DNA of 31,196 bases from Conidiobolus incongruus B7586. Its lineage: Eukaryota > Entomophthoromycota > Entomophthoromycetes > Entomophthorales > Conidiobolaceae. The position numbers and the translations under genes are program-made. Under the pieces are notes generated by a model that saw only the letters and a program-made list of their open reading frames with translations, was not told the origin of the DNA and searched no databases. The stretch covers positions 1-31,196 of the forward strand of contig JNEM01010266.1 in assembly GCA_000697335.1 (NCBI GenBank). Direction: 5' to 3'. Shown here piece by piece: positions 1 through 13,403 of this stretch. Position 1 is the first letter of the stretch. Every line of letters begins with the position of its first letter.

Positions 1-1150
1 ATATTTAAAATAAATATTTATTAATCAAAATATAGTTTTGTTTATTAAAAACAAAATCTAATAATTTATAATTAAATTTATATATAAGTATTATTATCAT
101 AATATATTAATTTTTTGGTAATTTAAAGGAATTATAATAACTTAAGTTATAATCTAATAAATATTCAAAATATTATAGATATGCTTAGTTATAAATTAGT
201 TGAGAATTTTTAATGACTTTAGCTTATATATTTTATAATTATTAAGTAAAATAATAACTATCTTAATTTTATATTAAGAATATTAATTAAAATTAATTTT
301 ATTCTATTTTATTAAAAAAGCCAGTTTTAATTAATTTTTTCTTTAAACCTAAATAAAAATAATATATTTCATTAGAAAATATTTATTTATAATTTATTAT
401 AATTAATAATATTCATTTAAATATAAAATATTGATTTATTAAAAATTATAAGGATCATTTTAACTTAACCTAATATTTTGTTTTATTTTTAAATAAAAGA
501 TTATATAGCATAATTTAAGATTTATTAAAATAATTTAAAATAAACCTTTTTGCTTTTAGATATATTTTAATGAGTTTTGTTTAACTATAACAATCTTATT
601 TTTTAAGCTTTTGTTAAATTATAAGATATTCATTTTATGTTTCTATTAATAAATATAAGTTTAAGTTTTCACATATAAAATATACTTGTATAACTAATAT
701 TAAATTTCTTAAATAATTCTTTAGTTAAAATAAAAAATACCTTTTAACTTATTTTTTTTACTTTATTAATAAATACAAAATTAACAATATAGTTTAATAA
801 ATTTAGGTAAATTTTAAATATTATTTTTTCTAGGTTTAAAGTGATAAATTTAGCAATGAAAGGTAATTTTAAATAAACATTATTTTTTTAAGCTTTTTAA
901 AAATCCTAAATGATTTTAAAGGGTTAATAATTGAGTTTTAGTAAAATTAATATAAAAAAAATTTTGATGATCACTATTTAATTAAATTTTACCTAAAATT
1001 TTTTAACTAAAAATATTTAAATGAAAAAATAAATACAAATAAATATATATACATACTTTGAAAATATTAATTCTCTTATATATTGTATATATAATTAATT
1101 TATAAATCTAACAATAAGTTTGAAAAACCATAAATTAAAATATTTACCAT
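1..1150 (-). repeat. Decayed AT-rich repeat, copy 1 (truncated by window edge)
   Basis: The reverse complement of this block aligns almost end to end with 15091-16280. Diagnostic shared stretches are the AACCCTTTAAAAT.ATTTA segment (near 915 here, near 15330 in copy 2), the TAATAAATCTTAAATT segment (near 515 and 15740) and the TATTATTTTAC segment (near 250 and 16000). Many mismatches are C/T or G/A. The block is extremely AT-rich and no reading frame survives. The right end, read on the minus strand, starts ATGGTAAAT, matching the ATGGGAAAT end of copy 2. About 90 bp of the other end would lie beyond the window. The size (about 1.28 kb in copy 2) and short terminal inverted repeats suggest a small DNA transposon, but I could not recognise a transposase, so the family is unassigned. 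Confidence 0.75.
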
Positions 1151-1245
1151 TTCTTTCTAAAATAAAAATATACAGCTTAAATTTTACGATTAAATACTTG
1201 TATTTGAATCAAATAAATCAAATTGTAAATTAGTTGCTTATTAAT

Positions 1246-1281
<36 letters not shown>

Positions 1282-2216
1282 TTGTAGAAAAAGTTTATTG
1301 ATAACTAAACAAAATTATATAAAATCATAAGTGTAATAATAATTTATAAAACATTGTTTCTACTCTAAGTATGGTATAATTTATATTTATTGGATCTAAT
1401 AATTGAAATTGATAATTTCTATTAAAGTATAAAACCATCAAAATAGGAAATAATTTGTTATTGATATTAAAAATCTAATAACTTTTATCAATCATATTTT
1501 TAAATTAAGGAATACTATTTAGTAGTTTCAGAGAAAGCTATAATTAACCAAGTACTTGATATTATATATTGTATTTTGTATATATTCATATTAATATCCA
1601 TGTTCTATCACATAAGGTGAACAAGCACTCATTTTATAGTTTAATTGTTGAATATTGGCAGTAAGTTTTTAAAAATATTGAATATTGAATTTAATCAAAA
1701 CGGATACAAAGTATATTTTCATTTTATTTTCAAGTGATACAATGGAAGCCTCAATTTTATTTAATACAGAAAATTCTCTTATCATATTTGTCTAATTTGT
1801 ATTGTATTAATTAGAGGTTATGCTGAGAATATCGGTAACTTAAGGTATAGTGTATTTTCATTGAATTTATCGGATATTAAAAATTGGATTGAAGAATATT
1901 AAGAATTGAATACATCACCAAATCAAGTTGACTAGTATATGGATTTTTAATTTCTCATGATTAATAAAAATTAAAAGAGAATACAAATTTATTGATTATA
2001 GAATATTTATTTAAAAAGAGGTATTGATGAGGAATAATTTGAATGAGACATATTAATACCAATATCCTATTATACTATTCGATTATTATTGATATTGAGA
2101 TAAGGTTGAAGTTTTTGAAGAATCAGTCAATCGAAATGTAATAGAATGGATCTGATGTGTAAATTGGTTCACCAAAGAAGAATGTCCATATTAAAACAAG
2201 TTATAACCATTTCCAC
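1151..2216. other. Gene-free AT-rich spacer with an (AT)16 microsatellite at 1248-1279
   Basis: No reading frame or RNA gene is visible. The only structured element is a perfect AT dinucleotide run of about 32 bp at 1248-1279. The last few hundred bases are the 3' flank of GFA1. Confidence 0.7.
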
Positions 2217-4346
<2,130 letters not shown>

Positions 4347-7209
4347 GTTGAATGAGAATTAAAACACAAAAATACAAAGACTAAATTCCAAATGAGTTAA
4401 TATATAAGGGAGAAGGCGAAAATAAATAATTACCTATGGGTTGATATAGGGGTAGATCTATCGAATGAATTGGGTTGATGTATAATCAATAGATAAAATA
4501 GCTTCCTATTGGATTTTGTAGCTTAATAGAATTACAAACGTCACTAATACTTACTGATTGGACAGCATGAGTATTTATACATTCAAGGTGTTTGTTCATC
4601 CCTTCGTTGTATTAGCCAATCCATTTAATCTCCTACGTTTAGCCCATTGCGAAAACTGTTCTATTTTTAGTTGATCCACTTAGTCTGTTTCTTATTCCAC
4701 TTGGATGCCTTGAATTAACATTCTTTACATCGCATTTTTTACAGGTTTTTTCATTTACTTTAATTTTGAATTCTCATTAAAACATAGTCACCTTTCATTT
4801 TTTCACGTCTTCATTTCTCAGCATTCAATTCAAACTATAACAATAAATCACGTCATATCTCCCAATTTGCAAATTATCACAGAATATTGTGGATCTTTAA
4901 TACGGATGATTTTTATGATAATTTCAATTTTTATTAAAAAATTTAATAGGCACTACTAATTAAGCAATATCAAATTATAAAGGTATTCTCTTTAAGCACT
5001 GGTTCGCAGTAACTCAGGATTTAAAATTTAATTTAATTTGCCGCTGAATTTAATTCCAAATTATTATTATTCAAATAATTATATTGGCATAAAACGTTTT
5101 TTAAGTATTATATGCGAGGTTTAATCATCAAAGTAATCATAGTTGCAGTGTAATAGCTAATACTTTTAATTTGATTTATCAATTAAATAAAATATAATTC
5201 TGATAAATGCGTAGTAATCAATTGAATCAACTATAAATTGAATAACATGAAGTGATATTGAATCCAAAAATATAAAAATAATTCTGTTAATATAAATTTA
5301 ATACTGATAGATTTGTTAAATAATCAATGTCTATTTTTAGAAAAATATTTACAAATATTATTAACAATCATTATCCATTTAATCATCATAATCCTCACAA
5401 CAAGAAATTTCATATGGTATTGTGAGATTTTATTTTTAGAATTCTGATAAAGAGTTTAATTACTGGTTTTATCTTTATTGTTATAATATTGAGTTCCCTC
5501 AATATTGAAGCTTTTAAAATGTATTTATATCAATAGTCGTACTGGTAATTGTAAATATAAATTAATATAATATAAAACTGGATAATTAAAAATTATTTAA
5601 TAGTTTCTAAAAATATCTAATGTAATTATTTAAATAAATTTCAAATTTTTACTTACATGAGAATTTATAAAATTCAAGTTTCAAAAAATTTTAATTCTAT
5701 ATTTTGACGATTATTATCATTTAAAAATAACATCAATCTGATAGAGTTTGAAATTAATAATACTTTCAAACCTCTCACCGTTACTCAAAGATTTACTTCG
5801 TTATTAATATTGCTATTATCAAAATTTAATATTTTTCCATATATGAATAAATTATCTACAGCTCAATTAAAACGTTTTACTCATTATTGATCTCTGTATG
5901 TTAAGATAACCCTGAATTACTCTCAATTTTAAGTGAGTAAAGGTGAGAAGTTCCACAGTACTTAAATTCTATATTAGTAATATATCTAGTGGGAATTTCG
6001 TACCTTATTTTGTTATTATATGTATATTTGATTGAAATGAGAAAAATTATTAATCAATATATTAGTATATTGTTAGACTCTCAGATATTACTTCCAAATG
6101 CCAAGTAGTCAAATTCAATAAAACATTTAATCTTAGATTAAAAATAAATTGAAAAAATTTAACCAAATATACTATTGAACTTTACTAACTAGATAAAGTG
6201 ATTCAAATTTTAAAAATTATTCCAAATACTTCATTTTTCATTGTTGTAAATTTGATATCAATTGAATTTAATTTGAAATAGTGTTATTAGGTAACATATT
6301 AAATAATCATGATTTCTTTAAATTGAGATACATTCAAGATCTTACAAATTTTAAAAACACTGTATTTAAAACATTTTAATATAATAATTTTAGCATCAAA
6401 ATAATATTAAGTTTTCAAATTCTACCTCTATGCCAAGAGTGTATGATATACAAAATTTTGAATTTTTCGAGTATTTGATATAAGCTAAGATGGTAATTTA
6501 TATAATCAATAATATTTTAATTCGTCATTGAGTAATATTGAGCATCCAACATTATTCATTTACATTCAAACAATATCATCTTATCGAATACATAAATTTT
6601 TCAGTACTCTGCTGTTCTGCAAATATATAACATTAATTGGATTTAATTAGGCAGATTGATAAACAAAATATCGTATTAATTATCTTATAATGTTTTTATA
6701 ACAAAATCAATAAAATACAATTCAAATAATTGCGGCAAATTTTGCAATATTGGAATATTTAAAAATCAATTTTTTGAAATTGTTTAAATTTTTGTAATTA
6801 AATAAAATATAAATGTCACTTATGAAGAGAATTATTCAAAATGATGATTTGATACATAATTATTATTAATTGCAGATATTTGTAAAATTCTTTAGTTAAC
6901 AACAGCATATTCAATACAATATAATATTCCCAGTTTGTAATATATATGTAAATAACATCAATCTCTATTCCAAATATGAATACTTTGAATAATAAATATA
7001 TTAATGTTTGAAAGCATATAAAAATTCTATTAAACTTTAAAATTTCAATTAATTAGTCTTTTTAATAATGATTTCAATTTAGTAGTCAACCCATTAAACA
7101 AATTTTATAAGAATTACAATAAATTAATAATGTGAAAATACGGTATTTCAAAAAGAAATAATGAAATAATAGACAATTGAAAGTTAATAATGATTTTTAC
7201 AAAAAATGT
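4347..7209. other. Long gene-free intergenic region
   Basis: About 2.9 kb with no coding frame, tRNA or recognisable mobile element. The first 350 bp upstream of GFA1 are richer in G+C and hold the promoter-like sites; the rest is simple AT-rich DNA. One TATTGGCATAA 11-mer, also found in two other spacers, is at 5082-5092. TAF11 ends at the right-hand edge. Confidence 0.6.
4557..4620 (-). promoter_or_regulatory. Candidate GFA1 core promoter (CCAAT-box and TATA-like sites)
   Basis: On the minus strand a TATAAATAC sequence (4571-4579) lies about 225 bp upstream of the GFA1 ATG. A CCAAT pentamer on the plus strand (4616-4620) lies just upstream of it and an ATTGG (4557-4561) just downstream. 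This part of the spacer is also less AT-rich than the rest. The match is by eye only. Confidence 0.35.
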
Positions 7210-7890
7210 TTAAAATAATCGTTTCTTATGCAAGTAATTCACTCTGGTAGAAGTCGTCGATTCATATCGTCGATAAGCTTCTCGAATATGCTCTGGAGAT
7301 AATGGACCTACTTCATTCCATTCCTTTTGGATATCAAGAGCTAGTTCGGTAATTTCACCAATGAAAACTTTGGAATAACCTGCTACCACGAATGCTAGAG
7401 TGGGTGAGACTTGCTGATTGAGGATATTTTGTAACAACTATATATAGCAATAAAATTAATGAATAATATGAATTACATAAAAAACTTACTCTTTTAACTG
7501 TATTTCTGGGTAGCGCAGTTCTTCTAAAAACTTCAAATCGACGATGTTGATCCGGTGAGAATTCATCAAGTAAAGCTCTAAAAAATAAATTAAGATCATG
7601 TGAATGAAATAACAGTAGCAAAAATCATACTTTAACTCTTCTTTTGTATGTGAATTCAATTTAACTCTCTTACTAAATTCATTGTCGTCATTGTCATTTT
7701 CATCTTCGTTATCGTTGTCGTCTTCGTTATCCACTTCATTGTCTTTTTCCTCCTCCTCCTCCTCCTGATTCTCTTCATCTTTATTAGTAATATTACGATT
7801 ATTACTGCTGATGTTGGATTTAGATTCAATTTTATCTTGAGAATCCATTACGTTATTAGAATCTGATTTATCTGTTGTAATATTAGACAT
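7210..7890 (-). CDS. TAF11: TFIID subunit TAF11 (histone-fold transcription factor)
   Basis: Nuclear general-transcription subunit that pairs with TAF13 through a histone fold inside TFIID. Three exons: 7631-7890, 7490-7577 and 7210-7437, with 53-nt (phase 2) and 52-nt (phase 0) introns, giving 191 aa. The N-terminal 85 residues are low complexity, rich in Asp, Glu and Asn (an acidic tract encoded near 7680-7790). The conserved part runs from [15 protein letters not shown] through [32 protein letters not shown] and [16 protein letters not shown], matching the TAF11 signatures (YRRSAFPKAAIKR, SGISKVFVGEVVEEALDV, PLQPKHMREAVRR in human, from memory). The start is the first ATG before the acidic tract. 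The gene lies in tandem 125 bp downstream of REV1. Confidence 0.93.
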
Positions 7891-7989
7891 TTTTTTAAAA
7901 TAATTATTGAATAATTCAATGTTGAATTTTTTAAAATTGAAAAAAAGGGGGTCACAAATTTAAATCCACTTCAAAAGATAAATAAAAAT

Positions 7990-8000
7990 TTATGGGATAA
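7990..8000 (+). promoter_or_regulatory. TTATGGGATAA motif upstream of TAF11
   Basis: Exact copy of the shared 11-mer, 100 bp upstream of the TAF11 ATG, inside the short REV1-TAF11 spacer. Confidence 0.45.
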
Positions 8001-8015
8001 AAGAATATATTGCAT

Positions 8016-9318
8016 TTAATAAGTCAGATGTTTTTGAGTGATTTTGAAGAATTGATAGTCAATATTTGTTAATAATATATTAAAGCTGAGGGTCCAGGTG
8101 TGATTTAAATGATATTTGGATAGATTGAGCTGGATTAATTTTAATATTTGAGTTAATTTCTCGTATTGTTTATGAATGATTAGTTGGTTTAGAGAATTTT
8201 CGATTTGCTTTAATTTCTGATAACTAGGCATTGTGTCTTTGTCACAAGTATCGAAAAACTGTTTGAATAGTTGATAAATTTCAGTCATAGTTAAATTTGT
8301 AAATAAACTGTCCGAGTGCTTATCGTTTTCATCATTATGTGTTATGTGAGGGTGATCATTGGTACACTGTTGATTTGGGTTAGTTAAATCGACAAATTGG
8401 TCTCTTTTTGAAATAGGAAATCGAAATTGATATTCCATTTGAAGTTCATCTCTAATGAAAGATGGGAGCTCCGAATAGACGTCAGTATCGATTTGACTCG
8501 CTGATATAGCTGGTGCTGATGTCGGAGTTTTGTTAGGTTGGATGAATTTTCTAATTTTGGGTTGATTGGAGAGATGCTTTCTGTACTTTCTCCTCTTCTG
8601 TTTGATTTCAAGGTGCATATTTGGTTGCTGCAGTTGTAACTGTGGTAGTAGTGGTAATGTGTTGGGTTTTTTAGATTGTATAGATATGAGCTCTACAGAT
8701 TGATCAAATATATTGCTTTCGCCAATTTGACTATAAATTTTAAATGGATTATTGACTTGAGGCAATGTGTTTAACTGGTATTTATCCCACGGTAGTAGCC
8801 TTTGAGCACCAACACAATCTACAATCCACTGAGGTGTTACAACTGGAAATGATTCCAATAAATCTTTCTTTGCATGAGCTAAGTTCATACTGATTAAATG
8901 CGTTACTTCAGATTTTGTAACTAAATTAATGTTAGTATATAATTAATGAAAGTGAAAATTAAATTGTAATTGGCCTACAAACAGATAAAATAATTCCACC
9001 TATTTAAATAGTTAATAATGCTATAAAATACTTTCTAAATATGAACATTATACCATATTTATTGACCATTAGTTTTAATTCAAAGCGATTGGGTTGAGTA
9101 AATCCTGAAATATATAACTTAATCCCTTTAAAAAATAAATTGGAATTATTATCAAATCTAATAATATTTTGATGACTATTACTGTTAAAAAATAATTATT
9201 ATATTATAAAATACCTTTCAATATCTTGATTCAGTAATTTATCTTGTTTTTGTTTAATATAATCTGAATGATCTTTAAATCTTTCAATGTTATTGTAATT
9301 AATAGAATTACTATTCAT
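8016..9318 (-). CDS. REV1: REV1-family translesion scaffold lacking the Y-family polymerase domain
   Basis: Four exons: 9215-9318, 9054-9157, 8979-8999 (a 21-nt microexon) and 8016-8920, with introns of 57, 54 and 58 nt, giving 377 aa. The third intron has a clear ACTAAC branch site. Domains: BRCT at about residues 46-125 (IKLYISGFTQPNRFEL, NKYGG, SEVTHLI, VVTPQWIVDC, RLLPWDKYQL); a basic nuclear-localisation-like stretch at 183-201; a ubiquitin-binding motif at 218-243 (SQIDTDVYSELPSFIRDEL, aligning with human UBM2 SQVDPEVFAALPAELQREL); and a REV1 C-terminal domain at about 285-372, where YEKLTQILKLI and HTWTLSFNILLTNI parallel human LEKLDLVIKYM and SVWNMAFDFILDNV. The order is that of REV1, but the roughly 500-residue catalytic core is absent. 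Exon 4 runs unbroken from BRCT to C-terminal domain, so the core is not hidden in an intron. Human REV1 is 1251 aa. Likely role (inference): recruiting other translesion polymerases to ubiquitinated PCNA without deoxycytidyl transferase activity. The first acceptor site is uncertain (33- or 57-nt intron). Confidence 0.85.
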
Positions 9319-10399
9319 TTTTATCAGAGGGTTTTTAAATTCACTCGTGTCATAAAGGTGCGAATTTATTATTCAGTATATAACAAATTAATTATGGGAT
9401 AAATGATACATAAGAATATTAATTTTAAGTAAAAATTAATAAATATTATTTGTTTGAATGAATTATATACAGAATGATAGATAAATAGTAATATTTCAAG
9501 TATAGTATAATTTCCGAAATACACTAAATGAAAATAAATTATATTTTAAATTAGAATATTAAACTCAATTTTTAAATCTATAATTTAAAGTTTGGTTGAG
9601 GTAAATGAAAATCCATTGAATATTTTCAAGTTATTCATTATAAATCAATATATTTATTAAATAAAATATGTTAATATATTATAGCTGATTATTATATGGT
9701 TAAATTTCATACCTATTTAACTTAATATTTCGGAGGTTAATTAATTTATAAAGTAATTACAATATCTAATAACATACATTAATTTTCAGTTATAGTTAAA
9801 TTATTTGATAATTTATTCCTTCATTGGTTCAAAATATTAAATTGTGTAATTATATAAAAAACTGATTTAGGTATTTGTTTTAATTTATGCTTTAAATGTT
9901 GATATATTTTAGAGCTGATATAGAATGACTATGAGTCTATTTAATATTGATCAAACAATATATTATATTAAATTATTTACAGAATCTAATCAAAATTACA
10001 CACTAAAAATATATTTTGATTATTTAGCTAAATTCGGATAATTTTATAGAATATTGGTATATATTGATTTATATTGATCCAAAATTGAAATATATTAGTA
10101 TCATAACATGATTTAATTCGACTGATACATCATATTTGCTAAACCTATATAAATATAAGAAAAATTCAAGTGAATGATATTTTTTATTGGCATAATTGAA
10201 CAGCTTTATATTAATACAAGATGATTTTGAATTATTTATTGAAAGAAATGTAAAGAGAAAAGGGAAAGAAGATTCCTTGTCATCAAAATGGAAAGGTTAT
10301 GATTGGTTCTCCGAAGGTTCTTCATCTAAACCAATGGGACGACTATTTCTTAAATTCGATTCTCTTTTATATCAGAATAATATAAATCATTATTTAATT
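9319..10399. other. AT-rich spacer between REV1 and the decayed gene
   Basis: About 1.1 kb. The left part is the REV1 upstream region. No supported gene is seen. A small region around 10200-10400 is less AT-rich and may be a further eroded coding remnant, readable on either strand, but nothing in it is recognisable. A TATTGGCATAA 11-mer is at 10185-10195. Confidence 0.5.
9392..9402 (+). promoter_or_regulatory. TTATGGGATAA motif upstream of REV1
   Basis: Exact copy of the shared 11-mer, about 75 bp upstream of the REV1 ATG. Confidence 0.45.
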
Positions 10400-13300
10400 T
10401 AGAATGTCTGAGCAAATTTCAGTAAGGACAGAATCCGAATTATCATCAGATTTTTCATCTCCTGGATTTCCTTGGTATCATTTCCATCTTCCTCGGAAGA
10501 TGATACAATTTTCTGACGCTTGATAAAAGGGTCTAGATTTTGTTATATTCGATACTTTTTGGAATACATTCTGGATTCGTAGACATTTCCTGGAGATTGC
10601 CTAGTCAGTGTCGATTTTGAACGCTTGGTTTCGGATGAGGGTAAAGATTTCCACTGTTTGCTAGATATGTATTATCTATAGCTTGTAAGGCCCTTATTAT
10701 GAGATCCACGACCAGCTGTGACATGTTTAGCTAGAAGTACAGATCTGGAAGGAATCCAACTCTAATCGGAAAGTTTTATTTTAACAAATCGAAAATTTGC
10801 AGATTTTTCAAGTGAAAGCGACACTTGTGAAGATTTTGGGGTGTGTAAGTAGGGTGAGCAGATCTGATCCTTTGTCAAAAACGAATAAACGCGGAAATTT
10901 TCATCGCTTTTAAATTCCTTGGGCAAACAATTTCCAACCAAATCCAAAATGGACCAAATAGAAACTTGATAGAATCAGTTAGTCTTGGATATCTGATGGA
11001 AGAAATGTAACTTCCGGATTCTTCAAAAGCTGACTGTATAATATGCTGTCAGCTTTGGCGAAATAGTTATTCAAGCTTAAGTAATTCTTTAAAAATCTCA
11101 TTTGGTCGGGTTCAGAGTCATAACTGTGGTCAAACTCTTTTATATCCTTTTCAACAATAGCTATCATTTCTCGACAAATTTGAACTATGGATTGATTCAA
11201 TAACATAGAGTCTATATTAGATAGGAGAGAAGTTTGGTATTTGAAGCGTGGTTGTAATGAACTAATGGTCTTAGTAAGAACATTGCTTAATTTTGGAACT
11301 TGAATATAGTCAATTGAATTTCCTTTGAGAGCAGACAAAGTTGGAGGGGCAGGATTGGAATGATTTAGCATTAAAATGTCGACTAATGATGTATCTAAAG
11401 ACAGCATTATTTGAGCATAGGAAGGAATCTCATTAGACTAGACAAGAATGGAGATGGCTTCAATGTAAGGAATGTTTAATAAATTGATCGATGAATTGAC
11501 TCTTTGTAAAAATGAATTTGTGAAAATAGGAGAAAGCTGAGTTAATCATGTGAATAACTTGCCCTCGTGATAATTGCTCAAATACAAAGACAGCACTTTG
11601 TCAAATAATTCCAAGTTATTGATAAAATTCCAAACAATATCTTGATCAATGGTAGTTTTGACCATTATCCCACTAATTGAGGCAAAATAAAAATATGAGC
11701 GCTTAAATCGATCAATACCCAAGTGAATAATTTGAAATTCCTTGATCAAAGGAAGGAAATCAATGTCAATCAACTTATCAATAGGTATGAGCACCTTCAA
11801 CTTATGGATAATGGGTTTGATACTTGATAAAGTAATCTTGTCACTATTTAAATTCGATTGTTGATCAATAGGAGTGTTTAAATTTTGACCACTAACCGTA
11901 CCTTGCACTTAGTGGAGTACGTTTGTTGCTGAATTTTAGGCTGAAATTTGATTAGAATTTTGATTTGGAGTATCCTGAGCAGAATCAGATGCTTGAATCA
12001 AAATGGCCCAGGTAAAGTTATCAAAAGCATTTGCACCAGCATTTACATGTCTAATTGGCTTAAAACCTTGAGTAGGATCAAGGTAGGAAAACTCAATTTG
12101 GATAAATTAGATGAATGACAATCGACTTCAAAAGATCAATGCGATAACTCCTTGAGGTTTAGAAATAATTGAAAATTTTTAGAGGATGATAATCGTTTTT
12201 AGGAGGAGTAATTTTAAAGCTTTTAATGGTTTAATCTAGAAATAAGCTGAAATTGGAACCGAAGCTTGCTCAAGAGGGAATGGTAAAGGTGTTTCTGGAT
12301 TCTTTTGATGGATGCATTTTAGCAGGTTGCATAAAACATGAATTTGAATTGTAGAAATAGCTGAATTGATAAATGTAAACCAGGAAAGTCAAAATGATTT
12401 TGATAGCTCTAGTAGCATATATTTAAATAGAAATACTGATATGAATGAATAAAATCATAACAAATGATCAAAACATATAAGCTATCAAAATCGAAAGTAC
12501 TGGACCACTTTGAGGGAGGTGGTAGTGATTGCTGATTCTGAGATTCAGACACAGAAATTAATTTGCTGGATTATGCTGGGCGGTGGGAGTAGATTGAGTT
12601 TGTAAAGCAGAAGGATGGGAATCCAGTTTAGAGATTACAATACCAATATCTAATATTGAACTATCGTTATAAATAACATCGCTAGTAGATCGAATAGCTT
12701 TTTCTTCGGCTGAGATAGGTTCAGAGAATTGATTAAATTTAGCGTGATTTGGAGCGCTAGGTGGAAGGGGATTCTTTTTGGGCAATTCTTTAGAATTTTG
12801 AGCTAAATTTGAAACATCAGAAATGTTGGAAGGTAAAGTGGATGAAGTGCTGGAATCCAAGGCTTGGGATTCTTGAATAGATTGAACAGTAGTTGGATTT
12901 AATACATGTGTATTTAGACTGGCGTTGGGAATTGGTTGAAATTGACTAGGGTTGAATAGGATTGCATCTGGAGCCTTATCTAGACTATTTAATAATCTAC
13001 TGAAAATTACATTGGTCATTGACGTCTGTGGTTTTTGGTTTTGAGAGAAAGTTGGAGCCTGAATTGGAGAAGATATAATACAAGCATTTGTAGTATTCAA
13101 TAGTAGAGTTGGGATTTGGGTTGAATTTAAAACTTGATTTGGTGAGAGTTAATTATTTGTATTCAATAAATTTTGAGTAGTTGAAGTTCAAGCACAAGAG
13201 GTTGGGATGTGCGATTTTGCAAGAATAGGATTTGAATTTGGTAATGTGGAAGTAAATATATTAGAATTCACAGTGGGAACACTATAATTAAATACATAAT

Positions 13301-13403
13301 TTAAGGCATTATTATTTTATCCCAAGTTATTTGATACTACTAGAAAAATCAAAGTAACTTGATTAACAGATTGAGAAATCAAATTGGGCTGATTTTCTGT
13401 CAT
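10400..13403 (-). pseudogene. Decayed, unidentified protein gene (Ser/Asn/Gln-rich N terminus)
   Basis: A plausible start ATG at 13403 opens a minus-strand coding-like stretch traceable for about 3 kb. Base composition and amino-acid character stay gene-like throughout, but the frame is interrupted by well over ten stop codons of all three kinds and at least two frame changes, one of which could be a lost intron near 12400-12550. Long open pieces remain at 12558-13100, 11546-11908 and 10979-11407; the last two share one frame. The inferred product would be roughly 900 residues: an N-terminal low-complexity segment rich in Ser, Asn, Gln, Thr and Pro, a helical middle part, a basic stretch and an acidic Ser-rich tail, which resembles nuclear regulatory proteins only in composition. 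I did not recognise a family and saw no viral or transposon hallmark. The widespread stops argue against a working gene. Confidence 0.6.

Noticed and set aside
1-1150. Mitochondrial DNA insertion
   Set aside because: AT richness alone suggested it, but no mitochondrial gene is visible and the block has an inverted copy with defined ends at 15091-16372.
4990-5020. tRNA B-box-like GGTTCGCAGTAACTC
   Set aside because: No matching D arm, anticodon arm or acceptor stem upstream.
9182-9214. 33-nt first intron in REV1
   Set aside because: It keeps frame, but every other intron here is at least 49 nt; the in-frame 57-nt alternative using the TTATTAG acceptor is preferred. Not excluded.
10196-10402. 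68-codon plus-strand frame
   Set aside because: It would start at TTG, and the opposite strand is equally protein-like; the region may be a remnant but neither strand is supported as a gene.
10400-13403. Stop-codon reassignment or regular read-through in the unidentified gene
   Set aside because: All three stop codons interrupt it, and none appears inside the conserved genes of the window, so decay is simpler.
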